A stretch of 64,000 nucleotides of DNA from Hydractinia symbiolongicarpus (taxonomy: Eukaryota > Cnidaria > Hydrozoa > Anthoathecata > Hydractiniidae): the NCBI RefSeq assembly GCF_029227915.1, contig NC_079884.1, forward strand, positions 19,284,001 through 19,348,000. Direction: 5' to 3'. The notes under the pieces are model-generated. The model saw nothing but the letters and a program-made list of their open reading frames with translations. It did no database searches and was not told the DNA's origin. The position numbers and the translations under genes were made by a program. Below, in pieces: positions 17,779-29,400 of the stretch. Every line of letters begins with the position of its first letter. Position 1 is the stretch's first letter.

Positions 17779-18782
17779 TTACCACTCTTTAACATACTCC
17801 GGAGGTACTTCAACATCCTATGGTATTAGCATCAACTCCTCTGCCACAAAACTTCGATCAGGCCCATCTACCAAATAGTATAACAACCTTGTACCTGTCA
17901 CGATATGGTACAGTCTATACGTTTTCTTGCTCCACCAAGCATCAATCGCACGTCTTTTTTTATCCCCATGCTCTTCGCCGGGTTGCAGCAGATACAAGTA
18001 GAGACCATCGTTGGGTAAAGGCTTTTCTTCGGCGTATTGCGGCACTTCATCGAGCTTGATCGTTTTAGAGGGTTTCATGCCGATCATCGTGGTTTTGGTG
18101 TTGTTCAACCTTTGCACTTTTGGTGTTGTTCAAACTTTTCACGATAGTGTACAAGTGTTTGACCCATGTGGTACTAGTTTCGTCAGAGGCAAGCTCTTGC
18201 GCATCTTGGGACTTGAAAAGCCTCTCCGCGAGCACCTTGTTGTAACTTTCCACAAAAGCCGTGAAAGTGTGGTGGTATTTGGTAGTTGCACGTTTTATCT
18301 CAACACCCTTGGCCTCTAGAAGCTTGCTTACGTCCGACTTGAACCCACTGCCGTTGTCACACTGAAAAGTCTTCGGATACTTAAGGGGTCCGGCTTTATA
18401 GATATCCTTGAGCATGTCAGCTACTTCACTAGCTTTTTTGGTTTTCAAGGGCCTGGCTACTTTATACCTCGAAGTCGCATCAATGCCCGTGAGTATGTAT
18501 TTATACGTGTTGCCACCCACTTTATCGTGGGGCATATAGAGCAAATCAAATTGGTGCATTTCGTTGGGCTTTGTGGTTGTGAAATGTGGGTAATTGATGC
18601 GCTTGGGGGCTTTGATATGTCTAAGCCACAGGAGTTGCCGTCTAAGCCAGTGGATAACTCTCTTTTTGGAGAAACCACTCTGCTCGGAGAGTAGTTTAAT
18701 GGCTTTTCGACCAGTCCAAAGATGTTCCGGGGTGTAGTAGATTTGACTTAGCTTTTCAGCTTCTTTCAGCTTCTTTCAACAT
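17779..18782 (-). pseudogene. RVE-type integrase, block 2 copy
   Basis: Retroviral-like DDE integrase of Polinton-like elements. From ATG 18782 (AAATAAACATG): an HTH-like N-terminal region (AIKLLSEQSGFSKKRVIHWL), first Asp in MHQFDLLYMP, second in FQCDNGSGF, Glu in AFVESYNK, then a C-terminal SH3/chromo-like domain (AWWSKKTYRLYHIVTGTRLL). Damage: a 10-bp tandem duplication GAAAGAAGCT just after the start, a partial duplication of about 25 bp near 18100-18130 that shifts the frame, and a TAG at 17818-17820 before the conserved end (PPEYVKEW, stop 17779-17781). All three catalytic residues are still encoded. Confidence 0.85.
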
Positions 18783-18824
18783 GTTTATTTAACATGTCGA
18801 AAGCTTCTACGACCTTACATGTAC

Positions 18825-19213
18825 TTGTACACTGCAAGGCCAAGGAGGGCCAGAGATCCTACGATGAACGTCAATTCACCGTCTTGTTGTTGTTTGGAAG
18901 GTATATATTAGTCGGAGAGCTTGGAAGCTTTTTCGATCGTCGCGATATAGTACTCTCTCGTGCCTTCATCAAGCTCCTTCAAACTTTCTCCAGCTTGGCG
19001 CTTAAGCTCTCGTTGCTGATTGTGCCAATCGAGTTTTGCTTGCCTGTCACGCACCCACTGTGCTTGAGCTGCTTGGAGTTGTTCAATCGCTTTATCGTGT
19101 CGTTTCCGTTCCTCTTCACCGTGCCCACCGAGTTTCCTGAAAAGGAAATTTTAACCGCTGAATGCGAGCGCGTTAATCAACGCTCCTCCTGCCATTACTG
19201 CCAAGGTAGTCAT
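18825..19213 (-). pseudogene. Two-anchor small protein, block 2 copy
   Basis: Starts ATG 19213 (AAATAAACATG, the TAA being the capsid stop). N-terminal hydrophobic segment ALINALAFSG, a long charged helix (EEERKRHDKAIEQLQAAQAQ), and a C-terminal hydrophobic segment GSLALLGLAVYKYM. TAA at 19151-19153 and 18908-18910 interrupt. Copy at 54717-55115. Always between capsid and integrase genes. Hydrophobic-helix-hydrophobic layout suggests a membrane-spanning tether or minor virion protein; unknown family. Confidence 0.65.
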
Positions 19214-19219
19214 GTTTAT

Positions 19220-20499
19220 TTAGTACTCCGTGCTATGTCGTCTGCCATCTAGGATGTTAAGCTGCGCATCTTGCAATAGATAGACGTAGCAGCGTATATT
19301 CCCAGTTCCGTCAGCCTCCTTCGTCATGTGCAGCGTGATACCGCCCGACAACCTCTGTAGAGGCCATCAAGGACCGTGCAAGCTGTGATCGGGTGTCGCA
19401 CGGAAGTCGATGAACAGCGCATAGCGCTCAGTCATGAACTGACCGATGGTTACTTCCGAGTCGTGGCTACCAAAGAGTTCAACGACTTGCTCGAGATGGT
19501 CCTTGGGTAACATGTCGGGGCTATACAGTTCATTTAACTCACCTTCCACCGTGATCAAGATTTTCTCGATCTTTGGGTTGGGGTTGTAGAAAACCTCGTT
19601 ATCACCAGAGTAAGCTTTGACCTTGCCGGGATCTACGAACAACAAGAGTATACCTTTCAGCCTCTTCGCAGGGGTATCGATCTGGAGGTTTTAGGAGGTG
19701 TCAGCCTTTTTTCATTGTCACCACCTTGTTGTGGAGTACCCTTTCATATGGTAGGGCCAGCGTCAAGTAGCGTGACATCATAGCACTCGCAAGATCCTCG
19801 TTTGTCACTTTATCGAATTCGAGCGCGATGTTGGTAATTTTATAAGCGCCATCAGCTGGTTTAGCCGCGGCAGATCCAGCAGCTGCCGTACCAGCATCTT
19901 TTATGACTTGGTCATATGGTGCGAGGTGCAGTACGAACTGTAACCTGTAATATAAGCCTGCTTGATAGAATAATAGATCCCTCGTCAACTCGAACATTTT
20001 GCTGATAGGGATGCAAAAGGTGTTGCCGTAGGCTTCCACAATTGCTTTCTCCTCATATGTCCCGACGTGGTCACTAGCCTTCACTTGTAGAGGGTGGATT
20101 GTACCATCGTTGGGATTGATACCCTCTAGAATCAAGTTGTTCTCACGCTCAAATTTGCCAAGCCACAGATCCCGATACACCGCGAGCACATTGAAATCGC
20201 TGATGTTTTGCACTTCGTTGCCGTTCAAGCTGATGCGAAGGTTTTGAACCAGGGCCTTGCCGATGTTGCTGACGATGGCTGCGTTTGGTATTGGTGCAAG
20301 TAAGCTCCAGGTCAAAGAGAAGTTTGAGAGAGCCTGGGGAAATTACATCATCTTTGCCCATATTAGGAATATCCACGCACAAATCTTCGTTTTGATTAAT
20401 CGTACTGGGTACGTGGGATACTTTAACACGTTGCTTCTTGTCTTTCATAGCCAGCATAGTCTTTAGGTCCTTATGCGGATCTAGCTTGGTTCCGTACGT
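19220..20499 (-). pseudogene. Candidate major capsid protein, block 2 copy
   Basis: Same protein as 8544-9172 and 53406-54678, about 425 codons. The start codon is ACG at 20499-20497 where the other copies have ATG, in otherwise identical context (TAATAA then TACGGA). Frame changes near 20315 and 19700 and a third near 19370 separate the frames; the C-terminal conserved block DAQLNILDGR precedes TAA at 19220-19222. Conserved internal stretches include ITNIALEFDKVTNEDLASAM and KDHLEQVVELFGSHDSEVT. Divergent from the 3-TM gene over 29 bp. Confidence 0.65.
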
Positions 20500-20528
20500 T
20501 TATTAATAGGTTGTAGGGGGTTGAATAA
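20500..20528. promoter_or_regulatory. 29-bp bidirectional start region, block 2
   Basis: Same length and edges (TTATT...GAATAA) as 8515-8543 and 53377-53405. Both starts flanking it are mutated (ACG on the minus side, GTG at 20529 on the plus side), while the spacer still keeps its length. Confidence 0.55.
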
Positions 20529-21801
20529 GTGACTGAAAATCCAGGATACGAAGGAGATGATTTTACGCCAGAGGAAGATATTCAAGAGCAGGATGATGAT
20601 GTAATTATAGTAGACGATCCTCCTATCTCCACCCCAGCGCCCGGAGAGCCCCCTGAGGCTAGTAGCGCAGTTACAGGCGATAGCCTAGAGGATCAGAGGT
20701 GGCAGGTGCAAAAGTCGTCTCGCTTTACAAACACCTAAGTGAGGGGCTGAGGCAGCAACCGAACTACAAGGTAATCAGCTCATCTACAAAGGTATAGACA
20801 AGGACATAACGCTTACAAATAAGGATGGTACATTTAAAACAGTTAGCGTGATACAGACGGTGTTGGGTGTAAAGCGCTTGTGGGCCATAGGGTTTACCAA
20901 TGCCACAACACCAAACAAAGGCAAAGCATTTGCTCAGCAACTAGTTAACAAGATTGTTCATGGTGTGAAGAAGCCGCGCGGAGTAAAGCTCCAGACTGAA
21001 AATATTGATATAAGATCATTCGAGGAGGCTGAGAACATCCTGGATGACACGGAAAGCCTGCTCGACACTTTGCTTGGTGATGAAGCCCTCACGAATCGTG
21101 AGAAAAGAGGGCTTCACCTCTATATTAAAACGCTCAAGGACGACTTGAATAACGTGAAAAGTAAGATGATCTACTACGATGGCGAGCTTTCAAAAGCAGA
21201 TGACAAAATCAAGAGGCTTGAGGCGAAGAAGGCTGGGTCCGACGTATCAGAGGAGCAGCAAATTATCTGGGATGAGGACCTCGATAAGGAAAATCGTGAA
21301 AAGCTAAAGGATGATCTAAAGGCAGTAATAGAAGAACAATGTCTCTCTGGAATCAATACCCAGCTCAAGGTGATTAAGAGTACACTCATGAAAATCGCGG
21401 GGGATGACACATCCTTACTTAAAAAGCTCAAGATCTTGTTCAAGGAACAGGGGATTACTATCGCTAGCATCGTCTCAGCTGTTGGTCTACTGGTCCCTAC
21501 CATCGTCCTGGCAGTTATGGGAGGTGGAGGAGCGGGTACTGCAGCTGGAGGAAGTACTGGGGGAGGAGGTAAGGGTTTTGTACGGAAACAGCTTGAAAGA
21601 CTCGGAAAATTCCTGAAGTATCTGGCTGCCAAAGCGGGTGCAGCCCTTTCTGGTATCATTGGCAGCGTCTCGTTTTTTTTCAGAGTTGCAGCGAGAGTTG
21701 TCGAGTACGCAGCTCAACACTTGTACATGGCAATCGCTACTACTGTTGGTATTGTTGTTGCGTATGTGGGTAACAGGAGGAGTAAGAGTGGAAAGAATTG
21801 A
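20529..21801 (+). pseudogene. Three-TM protein with acidic N-terminus, block 2 copy
   Basis: The start codon position is GTG (20529) in GAATAAGTG, where blocks 1 and 3 have ATG. Acidic N-terminus (GDDFTPEEDIQEQDDD), frame damage between about 20720 and 20850, then an open frame of 317 codons containing NREKRGLHLYIKTLKDDL, the TM segment TIASIVSAVGLLVPTIVLAV, a Gly-rich linker and two further hydrophobic segments before a basic end. Longest intact stretch of this family in the window. Confidence 0.7.
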
Positions 21802-21811
21802 TGAGAGTTTT

Positions 21812-21836
21812 TGTTGATCAAATTTGTTGATCAACA
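21812..21836. terminator. Candidate 3'-end hairpin, convergent junction in block 2
   Basis: TGTTGATCAA-ATTTG-TTGATCAACA: a perfect 10-bp stem between stops at 21799-21801 (plus) and 21845-21847 (minus). Sequence unrelated to the hairpin at the same junction in blocks 1 and 3. Confidence 0.5.
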
Positions 21837-21844
21837 CAGTAGAC

Positions 21845-22448
21845 CTACTTCAGCCAGATATACACCAGGATTAGCCCTACTTCCGCTGTAATCAAGGCAG
21901 CTTTGTTGTCATCATGCTTTTGAGCTGCATCATCTCCGGCTCCGTCCTGACGGGTAAGGTGATCATGATTTTTCGCCTTTCCGAGGGGTTAGGTACTAGT
22001 GACCACTATTTCATGACTTTGTACTTGATGTTTGTTCGACTCGCTAGCGTTAATCTACGGGTTAACACCAATCGAGAAGTACTCCTTGCTGATGAGTATC
22101 TTGTTCGTGAAATTCACGACATTACCTATATGAAGACACATGTCGCTAGGGATCATGTATACTCCATGCGCCACCGAGAAATCGACCTTGGACCGCGCGT
22201 ACTTGAGCACATTTTTGAACTCACCAATCTCTTTACCTGTGTCGCTAGGTCTAATCACCAATTCTTCAAAGGTCGTCAAGTAGAGGCGCTGCGCATCAAT
22301 CGAACTACCTTGATTAGCGATGATGTTGGACCTCGCGTTAGCTTGGCTCTGAAGTATGAGGTAAGCGCAAAATCTTACACTTTCGAAAGGTTTCTCTATA
22401 CCTATACGCGCAAGGCCTTACGAGGTTTCGAGAATCCATCGACTTCAT
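21845..22448 (-). pseudogene. Tail-anchored conserved protein, block 2 copy
   Basis: The core GEFKNVLKYARSKVDFSVAH and MIPSDMCLHIGNVVNFTNKI matches the copies at 6614 and 51754. The N-terminal part is frame-shifted but ANARSNIIANQGS is readable; a stop follows the core, and the C-terminal part ends VGLILVYIWLK before TAG 21845-21847. The start at 22448 is uncertain. The segment 21937-21954 (CGGCTCCGTCCTGACGGG, antisense) recurs at a LINE junction (63584-63601). Confidence 0.6.
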
Positions 22449-22498
22449 GAATCCTTATCGAAATAGCTCCAGCCGCTGCCAGGGTAGTCTTTGCGAAT

Positions 22499-22862
22499 AG
22501 CTTTTTTTTTTCTTTCTCAATTTATTTAACGTCGGAGAAATAACTATGTACATATAGCTTCCTGATATAAAAAAAATAAATAAATACGTATTTATAAATA
22601 TACAGAAACTAATCAAATCCGACAAAAATTTGTTTATAGTTTTATGAAAAATGTAAAAAAAATATGAAAAATTATTTAAATAGACCGAGTGACTGAAATC
22701 ATACTCCTTTAGTTTCGTTTTAAATTTTTTAAGGCTGTTACAACTTTTCAATTCGGAAGGTAAAGTATTCCAAATTTTAGGCCCCAATGAGCGAAAACAT
22801 TTTTCCCCGAAATTCTTAGTATTAAATGTTTCGCTGCGTTGAAAGATGTCTAACATAAATCA
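22499..22862 (-). mobile_element. LINE-b: 3' tail of a non-LTR retrotransposon
   Basis: Encodes only the last part of an RT protein (KCFRSLGPKIWNTLPSELKS), the same C-terminal motif as LINE-e (ALGPKIWNNLPSHL). The 3' end AATTTATTTAACGTCG resembles the LINE-e 3' end AATTTATTTAAAGTCG. Strongly 5' truncated; it marks the right edge of block 2. Confidence 0.7.
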
Positions 22863-22939
22863 TTTTAAATGAGAACTGGGCACTCAATAAGATAAATATA
22901 AGCAATAAACCAGTGTTAGATGTGAAAAATGTTGCTTGT

Positions 22940-23312
22940 GGCTACCCCCTAACCTTTCACAGTCAGGGTAAACACTTAATTAGGCGACGGTAGGCTAACT
23001 AGGGCATACCACCTATTTAGGCGACTCATTGTAGCCTAGTTAGTCCATATGTAATCTAGTTAAGACATTACAATATTTAATGTCCTTTCACACATTCCTA
23101 AGAAAAAATCGCAAAAAGACTTTGTTCAGAAAGGATAGTCCACGCAACCATGATTCTTATGTTAAAGTGAAATATATAACCTAATTAGCTTACGTGTCGC
23201 CTATTTAGGTGACGATAGTATAATACGCAATAATTTAATGAAGATATTCTTTCACAAAAAACGCAAAAAAAATTGTTTTTCTTAAGATGAATGTGGTAAC
23301 AATTTGTTTTGT
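22940..23312. repeat. TTAGGCGAC cluster with CAGTCAGGGTAAACAC head
   Basis: Contains the head CAGTCAGGGTAAACACTTAA and several dispersed copies of NNTTAGGCGAC or its complement. A related stretch is at 37400-37520. Probably the end of an unclassified DNA transposon family. Confidence 0.4.
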
Positions 23313-24449
23313 AACGTTTCTTTTTGCGGAGAGAAGCGGAGGGCGCGTCAGCGCCCGGAGCGTAGCGGAGCCCATTTCCTCATTAAATAAGCCAAATATA
23401 AAAGAAAAAGTAAGCACGGTGGAGAGTATATAGGATTTCTATACAATTTCCGCGCCCCGTCCCTCTATACATCAAAAATATCAAAAATCCGTCGTTTTGG
23501 GGCCCAGTCTCCCAGCGATTTCATATGGTCATTTTTAAGTACATTTTTCTAGTGAGCGAGACAACATGTTTTTAGCACGGCGATGGAGTTTTTGTTGTTT
23601 TTTAAATATGGTACCAAGCGTAAATGGTGCCGTTTCCAGTTTAGGTTAAATCTGCCTACACTTTTTAGGCACGTGTAACATAAATCACTTTTACTAACAT
23701 CACATGACATTTTCTCGGACACATAGCGCCTCAAACTCAATCTAAGCCATATCGCAACTGACGGAAGGGCTTGTTATGTTCAAGAAAGCGAAGAAAGAAA
23801 GGGTATGTAATGAACCCTTTCTTATTCTCACTCACACCTAAGGCTAGCTAGCATAAAACTACTGACTAAGCTGGAATAATAATAGAACTTAAATAGCTAG
23901 CTAGAGCTACTTGAATTGAAGAGCTAGCTAGCTAATAGCATTAAAAGAGATCAAACAATATCATAATGGCTAGTATAAAACTAGCTAGCTACAAATAAAT
24001 AGATTTTCTGACTATAGCTAGCTATAGCTCTACATATACTAAACAGTGAGTGAGATAATACACTCAATCATAGTGCCGTGTTTAATTTTTAATCTTTAAC
24101 AGAAACTTTTTCCATTAAATATTGTGGGGGTTTTTTGCTTAGAGAAGGTAAAAACAGGTTATAAACTGTATTTTTATTTTTAAATGTTACAAAATTTTCC
24201 ACAAAGTATATAAAATTGTTTTAGCTGTGTAGGATAAGAACAGGTTGTTAACTGTCTGTTTGAACTGAAGTTAGGATAGTTTTTTAGAAATGGGTATTGT
24301 GCCGAAACGTATGTGCGAAACAGTATACCTGTACAAATCACTCAGCCCTGTGTTAACAACAAGCTGTTACCTGTGTTTCTATTTAACAGAAGTTTAAGCT
24401 AATCTTTTGTTTGAAATGGTATTTAACCTATATGGATGTGCAACATACC
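23313..24449 (+). mobile_element. R1: diverged, truncated copy of the TTTTGCGGAGAG element
   Basis: Starts TTTTTGCGGAGAGAAGCGGAG (about 23317) and follows R2 (31962 onward) block by block, including the AGCTAGCT-rich stretch (23840-24020) and the segment with GTCGAAACGTATGTG-like sequence (24295-24315). It ends at the 600-bp duplication at 24450; no right terminus is present. Clearly older than R2 and R3. Confidence 0.6.
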
Positions 24450-25048
24450 TTTAATTGCTATGGTTCTGAAGCAACAACACGAAAGCAAACAATAACAATG
24501 ACAGATAATGTTAAAAGTATATTTCTCTTGTTTCATGTCATAACTACACTTGAGTTTGGGGAAAGGGGGGGGATGTCAGGTTTGGTATCAGGGGGGCCCA
24601 AACCAGATGCGTGTGTTTCCATCCTTACCCTTAGTAAGACGTATCTCGTGGAAACGTCTGCGTATCTCGTGGAAACGCTAACTCAGCAACTCGCTTGGAA
24701 ATTGCCTATATCTGAGCGACTCACTTGGAAATCGCCTACACCTCAGCAACTCGCTTGGAAATTGCCTACATCTGAGCGACTCACTTGGAAATCGCCTACA
24801 CCTCAGCAACTCGCTTGGAAATTGCCTACCTCTCCGCGACTCACTTGGAAATCGCCTACACCTCAGCAACTCGCTTGGAAATTGCCTACATCTCCGCGAC
24901 TCACTTGGAAATCGCCTACACCTCAGCAACTCGCTTGGAAATTGCCTACTACCTGCTATGGCGTATCTCGTGGAAACGCACCTCATTTGTTAGGGAAACA
25001 AACGCATCTTCATCCCATTTGGCTGACGAAGGAAGCCCGACATCCCCA
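24450..25048. repeat. 600-bp duplicated unit A (copy 1) with minisatellite
   Basis: Nearly identical to 25806-26405. The centre (about 24690-24945) is an array of 30-bp monomers alternating between two types (CTCGCTTGGAAATTGCCTAC... and CTCACTTGGAAATCGCCTAC...), giving a 60-bp higher-order period. The array is flanked by CGTATCTCGTGGAAACG elements. Open frames through it exist on both strands only because the period is divisible by three. Confidence 0.85.
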
Positions 25049-25462
25049 CCAGCGCGGGTCCACAGTGCTTCTACCTCTGGACAAAAAACTTGGCAATCGC
25101 AAGTAGCCAAATTTGGATCACCAAGAAAACCTTGAGGCAAGAGCACTGGTGTAAGCGAGCGCGCGTCTTTGATGCCAATTGATCCCTCCATCTTGCGTTG
25201 TAGATCGTTGCGTGTTGTAGTTCGTAGTATCGTTGCGTGTTATAGTTCGTTGTAGAAGACCCTCTGGGGCTACATCAATTGGTATCGTATGCACTCGTCA
25301 TGTGTCGGATGATGGTCCGGTTATCGAGCTAACATAAGGGTTGTGGTTGATTGTAGAATTAGTTAATATGGTGACAGTTGTGGACATTGATGCCAGTACA
25401 TGAAGTGATTGATGTACATAAAAGAAAAAGAAAAATATATAATAACAGGGTGGGTGGGTGGG
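25049..25462. other. Spacer between unit A and unit B
   Basis: No gene seen. Contains a short duplication ATCGTTGCGTGTTGTAGTTCG / ATCGTTGCGTGTTATAGTTCG at about 25206-25250. Confidence 0.5.
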
Positions 25463-25805
25463 CAAACCAAACTATTAGCAAAATGTGATGATGGAAACTA
25501 GTTGACTTTAGCTGCTCCCAATTTATAGGTAGGCAAGGCAATCTTAGGGGCCTGGATCTACAACAGTATTGGTTAGTTACCTTGAGGGCCCCTAGTGTTC
25601 ATGCCTTGTGACCACCCTTTTCACTAGTCTACCATTCTAGATTTGAAATAACATTGAGTTTCTAAAGTATATCCTTCAATGATGCTAGTAGCCATCTTTG
25701 TTGACACTTGAATACTAATGCAATCAAAGCCAAGCCTCTCAACAAGGTATAAGTACTTACTTCAGGAACCGCAATTAACATGTGGTGAACTGTTGGTCCA
25801 CCACC
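25463..25805. repeat. 340-bp duplicated unit B (copy 1)
   Basis: From CAAACCAAACTATTAGC to GGTCCACCACCAT, essentially identical to 30534-30878. Copy 1 runs directly into unit A copy 2, while copy 2 continues into other sequence. Non-coding. Confidence 0.85.
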
Positions 25806-26405
25806 ATTTAATTGCTATGGTTCTGAAGCAACAACACGAAAGCAAACAACAACAATGACAGATAATGTTAAAAGTATATTTCTCTTGTTTCATGTCATAA
25901 CTACACTTGAGTTTGGGGAAAGGGGGGGGATGTCAGGTTTGGTATCAGGGGGGCCCAAACCAGATGCGTGTGTTTCCATCCTTACCATTAGTAAGACGTA
26001 TCTCGTGGAAACGTCTGCGTATCTCGTGGAAACGCTAACTCAGCAACTCGCTTGGAAATTGCCTATATCTGAGCGACTCACTTGGAAATCGCCTACACCT
26101 CAGCAACTCGCTTGGAAATTGCCTACATCTGAGCGACTCACTTGGAAATCGCCTACACCTCAGCAACTCGCTTGGAAATTGCCTACCTCTCCGCGACTCA
26201 CTTGGAAATCGCCTACACCTCAGCAACTCGCTTGGAAATTGCCTACATCTCCGCGACTCACTTGGAAATCGCCTACACCTCAGCAACTCGCTTGGAAATT
26301 GCCTACTACCTGCTATGGCGTATCTCGTGGAAACGCACCTCATTTGTTAGGGAAACAAACGCATCTTCATCCCATTTGGCTGACGAAGGAAGCGCGACAT
26401 CCCCA
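25806..26405. repeat. 600-bp duplicated unit A (copy 2) with minisatellite
   Basis: Matches 24450-25048 with only a few differences, from TTTAATTGCTATGG to GACATCCCCA. Same number and order of the 30/60-bp repeats, so the copies duplicated recently as a block. Confidence 0.85.
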
Positions 26406-29400
26406 ATTTACCCCAAACTGGATTTTTTAAAGGAGACAATTTTGTAATCCATCATGTTATTAGCTAACTTTCAAAATCTGATAATACACAACTTTAAATT
26501 GACAAATAATAACTACAATTGCTGTCAATAATACAAAATCAATGAATAAGGATTGTACTTTAATTTAGAGTTATAGCAGTAATAGCACTATCAATTGTTA
26601 GTGGCAAGAATATAAACTAAGGATAATTTGGCGGAATCGGGTGAGGATGCTAGGCTGAAGAGAAGATATTGTCTCAAGCTCACGTGCGTGTTCCCAATAA
26701 ATTCGCTCTTCTCCACTACATCCGGAGCTATTCTCCTAGTAGTGTTCGCTCTTCTCCACTACATTCGGAGCTCTTCTCCTAGTAGTGTTTTCTGGCTTAA
26801 CTAATCTCTCAATCACATCCGGAGCTCCTCTCCTGTGATTCCATTTCCTCTATCATACCTCACAAGAACCTACTCTTTATGAGCTCTAGCTTCTTTTGCA
26901 TTTCACACCTGTTATTAACCTCTTGGTGCACCACCTCTGACTGTCAGCGCCGCATCCCTCTGCTGTTATTTCCCCAGTCATCTGTCCTGCTCGCGTGGTG
27001 CACCGTCGTTCATCTCCTCGCACCTGTACTTAATTCACCATACTCTTCCAGGGGTACACGCACATCTCTACACTTTGTGGCTGCCCAGGGCAGCCCAGCA
27101 CCCCCAATTCCCCAAATGAAAATTCATTATCTATCAGGCAATATTTTTGACGAGAACTACGACGAGATAATTCAACATGCCATAACAGGCTTAACAAATA
27201 GACATGAAAAAAAAAACTACATGCAAGTGCCTATAAATTAGCCTTTTACAATTCGGGTAATAAAATCCCCATTTGATAAAACGAACAATGGGCCAGCCTT
27301 AGCCCTTTCCTAAATGGAGCTGTTTTGGATGCCTTGATGTTAAATGTAAATAGCAGTTCTGAAAATAGAAGCCTGACCTTATTTATTAATCACTCTAGGG
27401 CAAATGTATAATGGCTAATATGGAAGATTTCTTCATAAAAAACATCAGAAACTTTTTTCATGTGGATTACTTTTACATTAACAAAATTAAAAATTTGAAG
27501 ATAAACTTTTGGGATTTTGTCATTCATTAGTTTTTAAATTTCTCCCTGGAAATTTTAAAAGTTTTAACGAATAGCGGCGATAGAAATGCTTTTTTAGATC
27601 GTGTTTTAAGGCTTAAAATCGAAAAGAGGCGATAGAATTTTTTAAACGAAAAGCGGCATTTAATAGTTGTGAACAATGCTTCTCGAATGTTTCTTAGATG
27701 AAACGCGCTGGAATTTTTTTTTTTTTTTTTTTAAGTAATTAAATCAACAATACATTCCCGCGCAATGTATTATAAAACTTCGCGAAAGATTTTTATTATT
27801 TGCTCCAATATTTCTTCACGAGCGCATTGTTTTTTAACACGCAAATATAAACTCGCAAAACGCTCAAGGGATTTAATTATAACAAAAGACAAACGACTGC
27901 CGTCCTCCACGCAAAGGTGTGATATTAGCATGTACGCGGTAGATTACATTCAGACTGTACTGTACTTAATCACTCTACAATGACACTTATTTAAATGCCT
28001 AATATAAAGGGAATACAATCGGAAGCATAACCGTATTTATATGCCCAACCATTCTAAATTAAGGGCACTGACAATAAAAGCATTTCCAGATTTCCAAATT
28101 GCAGAAAAGATATAGCCTGATCGAACAATTTTGAGTAGCATTCAAAATACAGCTATGTGAAATGTTTATAAAATTGATCCTAAAGACTGGACACATATTG
28201 CAAAAAAAAAAATTAAAAAAATCCAACTTAAAGTGAGGTAGGATCGCCTAAGTAGAAATTGCCAATGAGAAGATCATGTGGGTCTAAACTAGTAATCGGT
28301 TGAAAGCAACGCATAATTTTTTTTTTTGGCGTTTAAAAAGGTTCCTTGCGCCCAGGAGTCGAGTTAAAATTTATCTAAACTACTCAGGAGTGTTTCACGA
28401 GGCTCAACTCTCTGGTTTCACGGTAGTTTAACTACATTTTGCCGCTTTTTGCCGATTGTTGCGCGATTCCTTGTTTTCTGCCGTAAAATAGTCGACTTCG
28501 GCGGCAGCCGAAGTGTGGCCTTTTGACCCTCTTAAACAAACAAATAATTTTGACGACAAGAAGAATCGCGCCGAAGTGTGGACTTTTGGACTCTTGTAAA
28601 ACAAAGAATATGTGACGTCAAGAAGAATCCCGCCGAAGTCGTCGAAATTTACAGTAAAGAAAGATTGAAATTAATTTACTCTACCTATTGTTATTGCCTC
28701 CCGGTAGCCGGTCGGTTGGATAGGGTAGGATTCAACATGTCTAAAGGCTAAGAAAGTTTTGTATTGACTTGCAGCAAGTAAATGGAAGGCTTGAATATAT
28801 GATTGCGGAATGAAATTGAGCAATGTTGCTAAGAAGAAACATGACTGGAAAACATTTATGCTCTGTGTTGCCTGGGATTGCAGAAGAAAGCAGTTTGGCA
28901 AAATAAACAGACTTTTTTGAGTTAACAAAATTATAGCATTAACTTTATAATGAAAACGTTTTCAGGTACATCTGTTTACTTTTAATTCCATTGATTCTTG
29001 AGCTTTCTATTGCTGTGCTAGCAAGTTTGAGCATGAAACTGTTTATAGTTTCACTTTCAACAACTCTAAAAAGGCCTGTCTCAAACTCAAAGTTCTTGTG
29101 TTGTCTTGGGGTACCCACAAGTAACAAGACATTTGATAACAATACAATAAATCGAATAGCTGCATAACAACTTGTATGTAGATTCAAAGCTCCTGGCAAT
29201 AAACACTTTTTAAACGATTTCTTAAAATGCCACAAGGCCACAGACGAGAACACTAGTCGTGACTAGTTTTGGGAGAATGACTTCGACAAGACTTGATGAT
29301 GATTGGTTTAAAAGCTCTAATCTTATATCGAGATAATTCCTGGGAACGATGTTAATTATAAAAATTAGGAAAAAAGCATGGTTTTAATTAATGGGTGAAA

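Larger units (their letters stand above)
13870..22498 (-). mobile_element. Block 2: Polinton/adintovirus-like element remnant (inverted)
   Basis: Contains, in reverse order relative to block 1, tail-anchored, 3-TM, capsid, two-anchor, integrase, Zn-ribbon, BRO, BRO-C-like, ATPase, HNH, single-TM and PAADRF genes. The left junction to block 1 is at about 13866-13870 and the right end is cut by a LINE tail at 22499. Copies differ enough from blocks 1 and 3 to represent separate integrations or old duplications. Confidence 0.75.

Noticed and set aside
17764-17829. C-terminal extension of the Zn-ribbon gene
   Set aside because: It is the antisense of the conserved integrase C-terminal end, which explains the open frame.
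24411-25106. Long open frames on both strands (also 25855-26430) as repeat-protein genes
   Set aside because: They are translations of a 30/60-bp minisatellite; both strands are open for the same arithmetic reason and no start context or domain is present.
24450-26405. A and A' as LTRs of a small LTR retrotransposon
   Set aside because: No TG...CA ends, no primer-binding site or polypurine tract, and the interior contains unit B, which is found elsewhere.
28671-29253. Minus-strand frames as host genes
   Set aside because: Low-complexity hydrophobic readings in AT-rich non-coding DNA, without conserved features.
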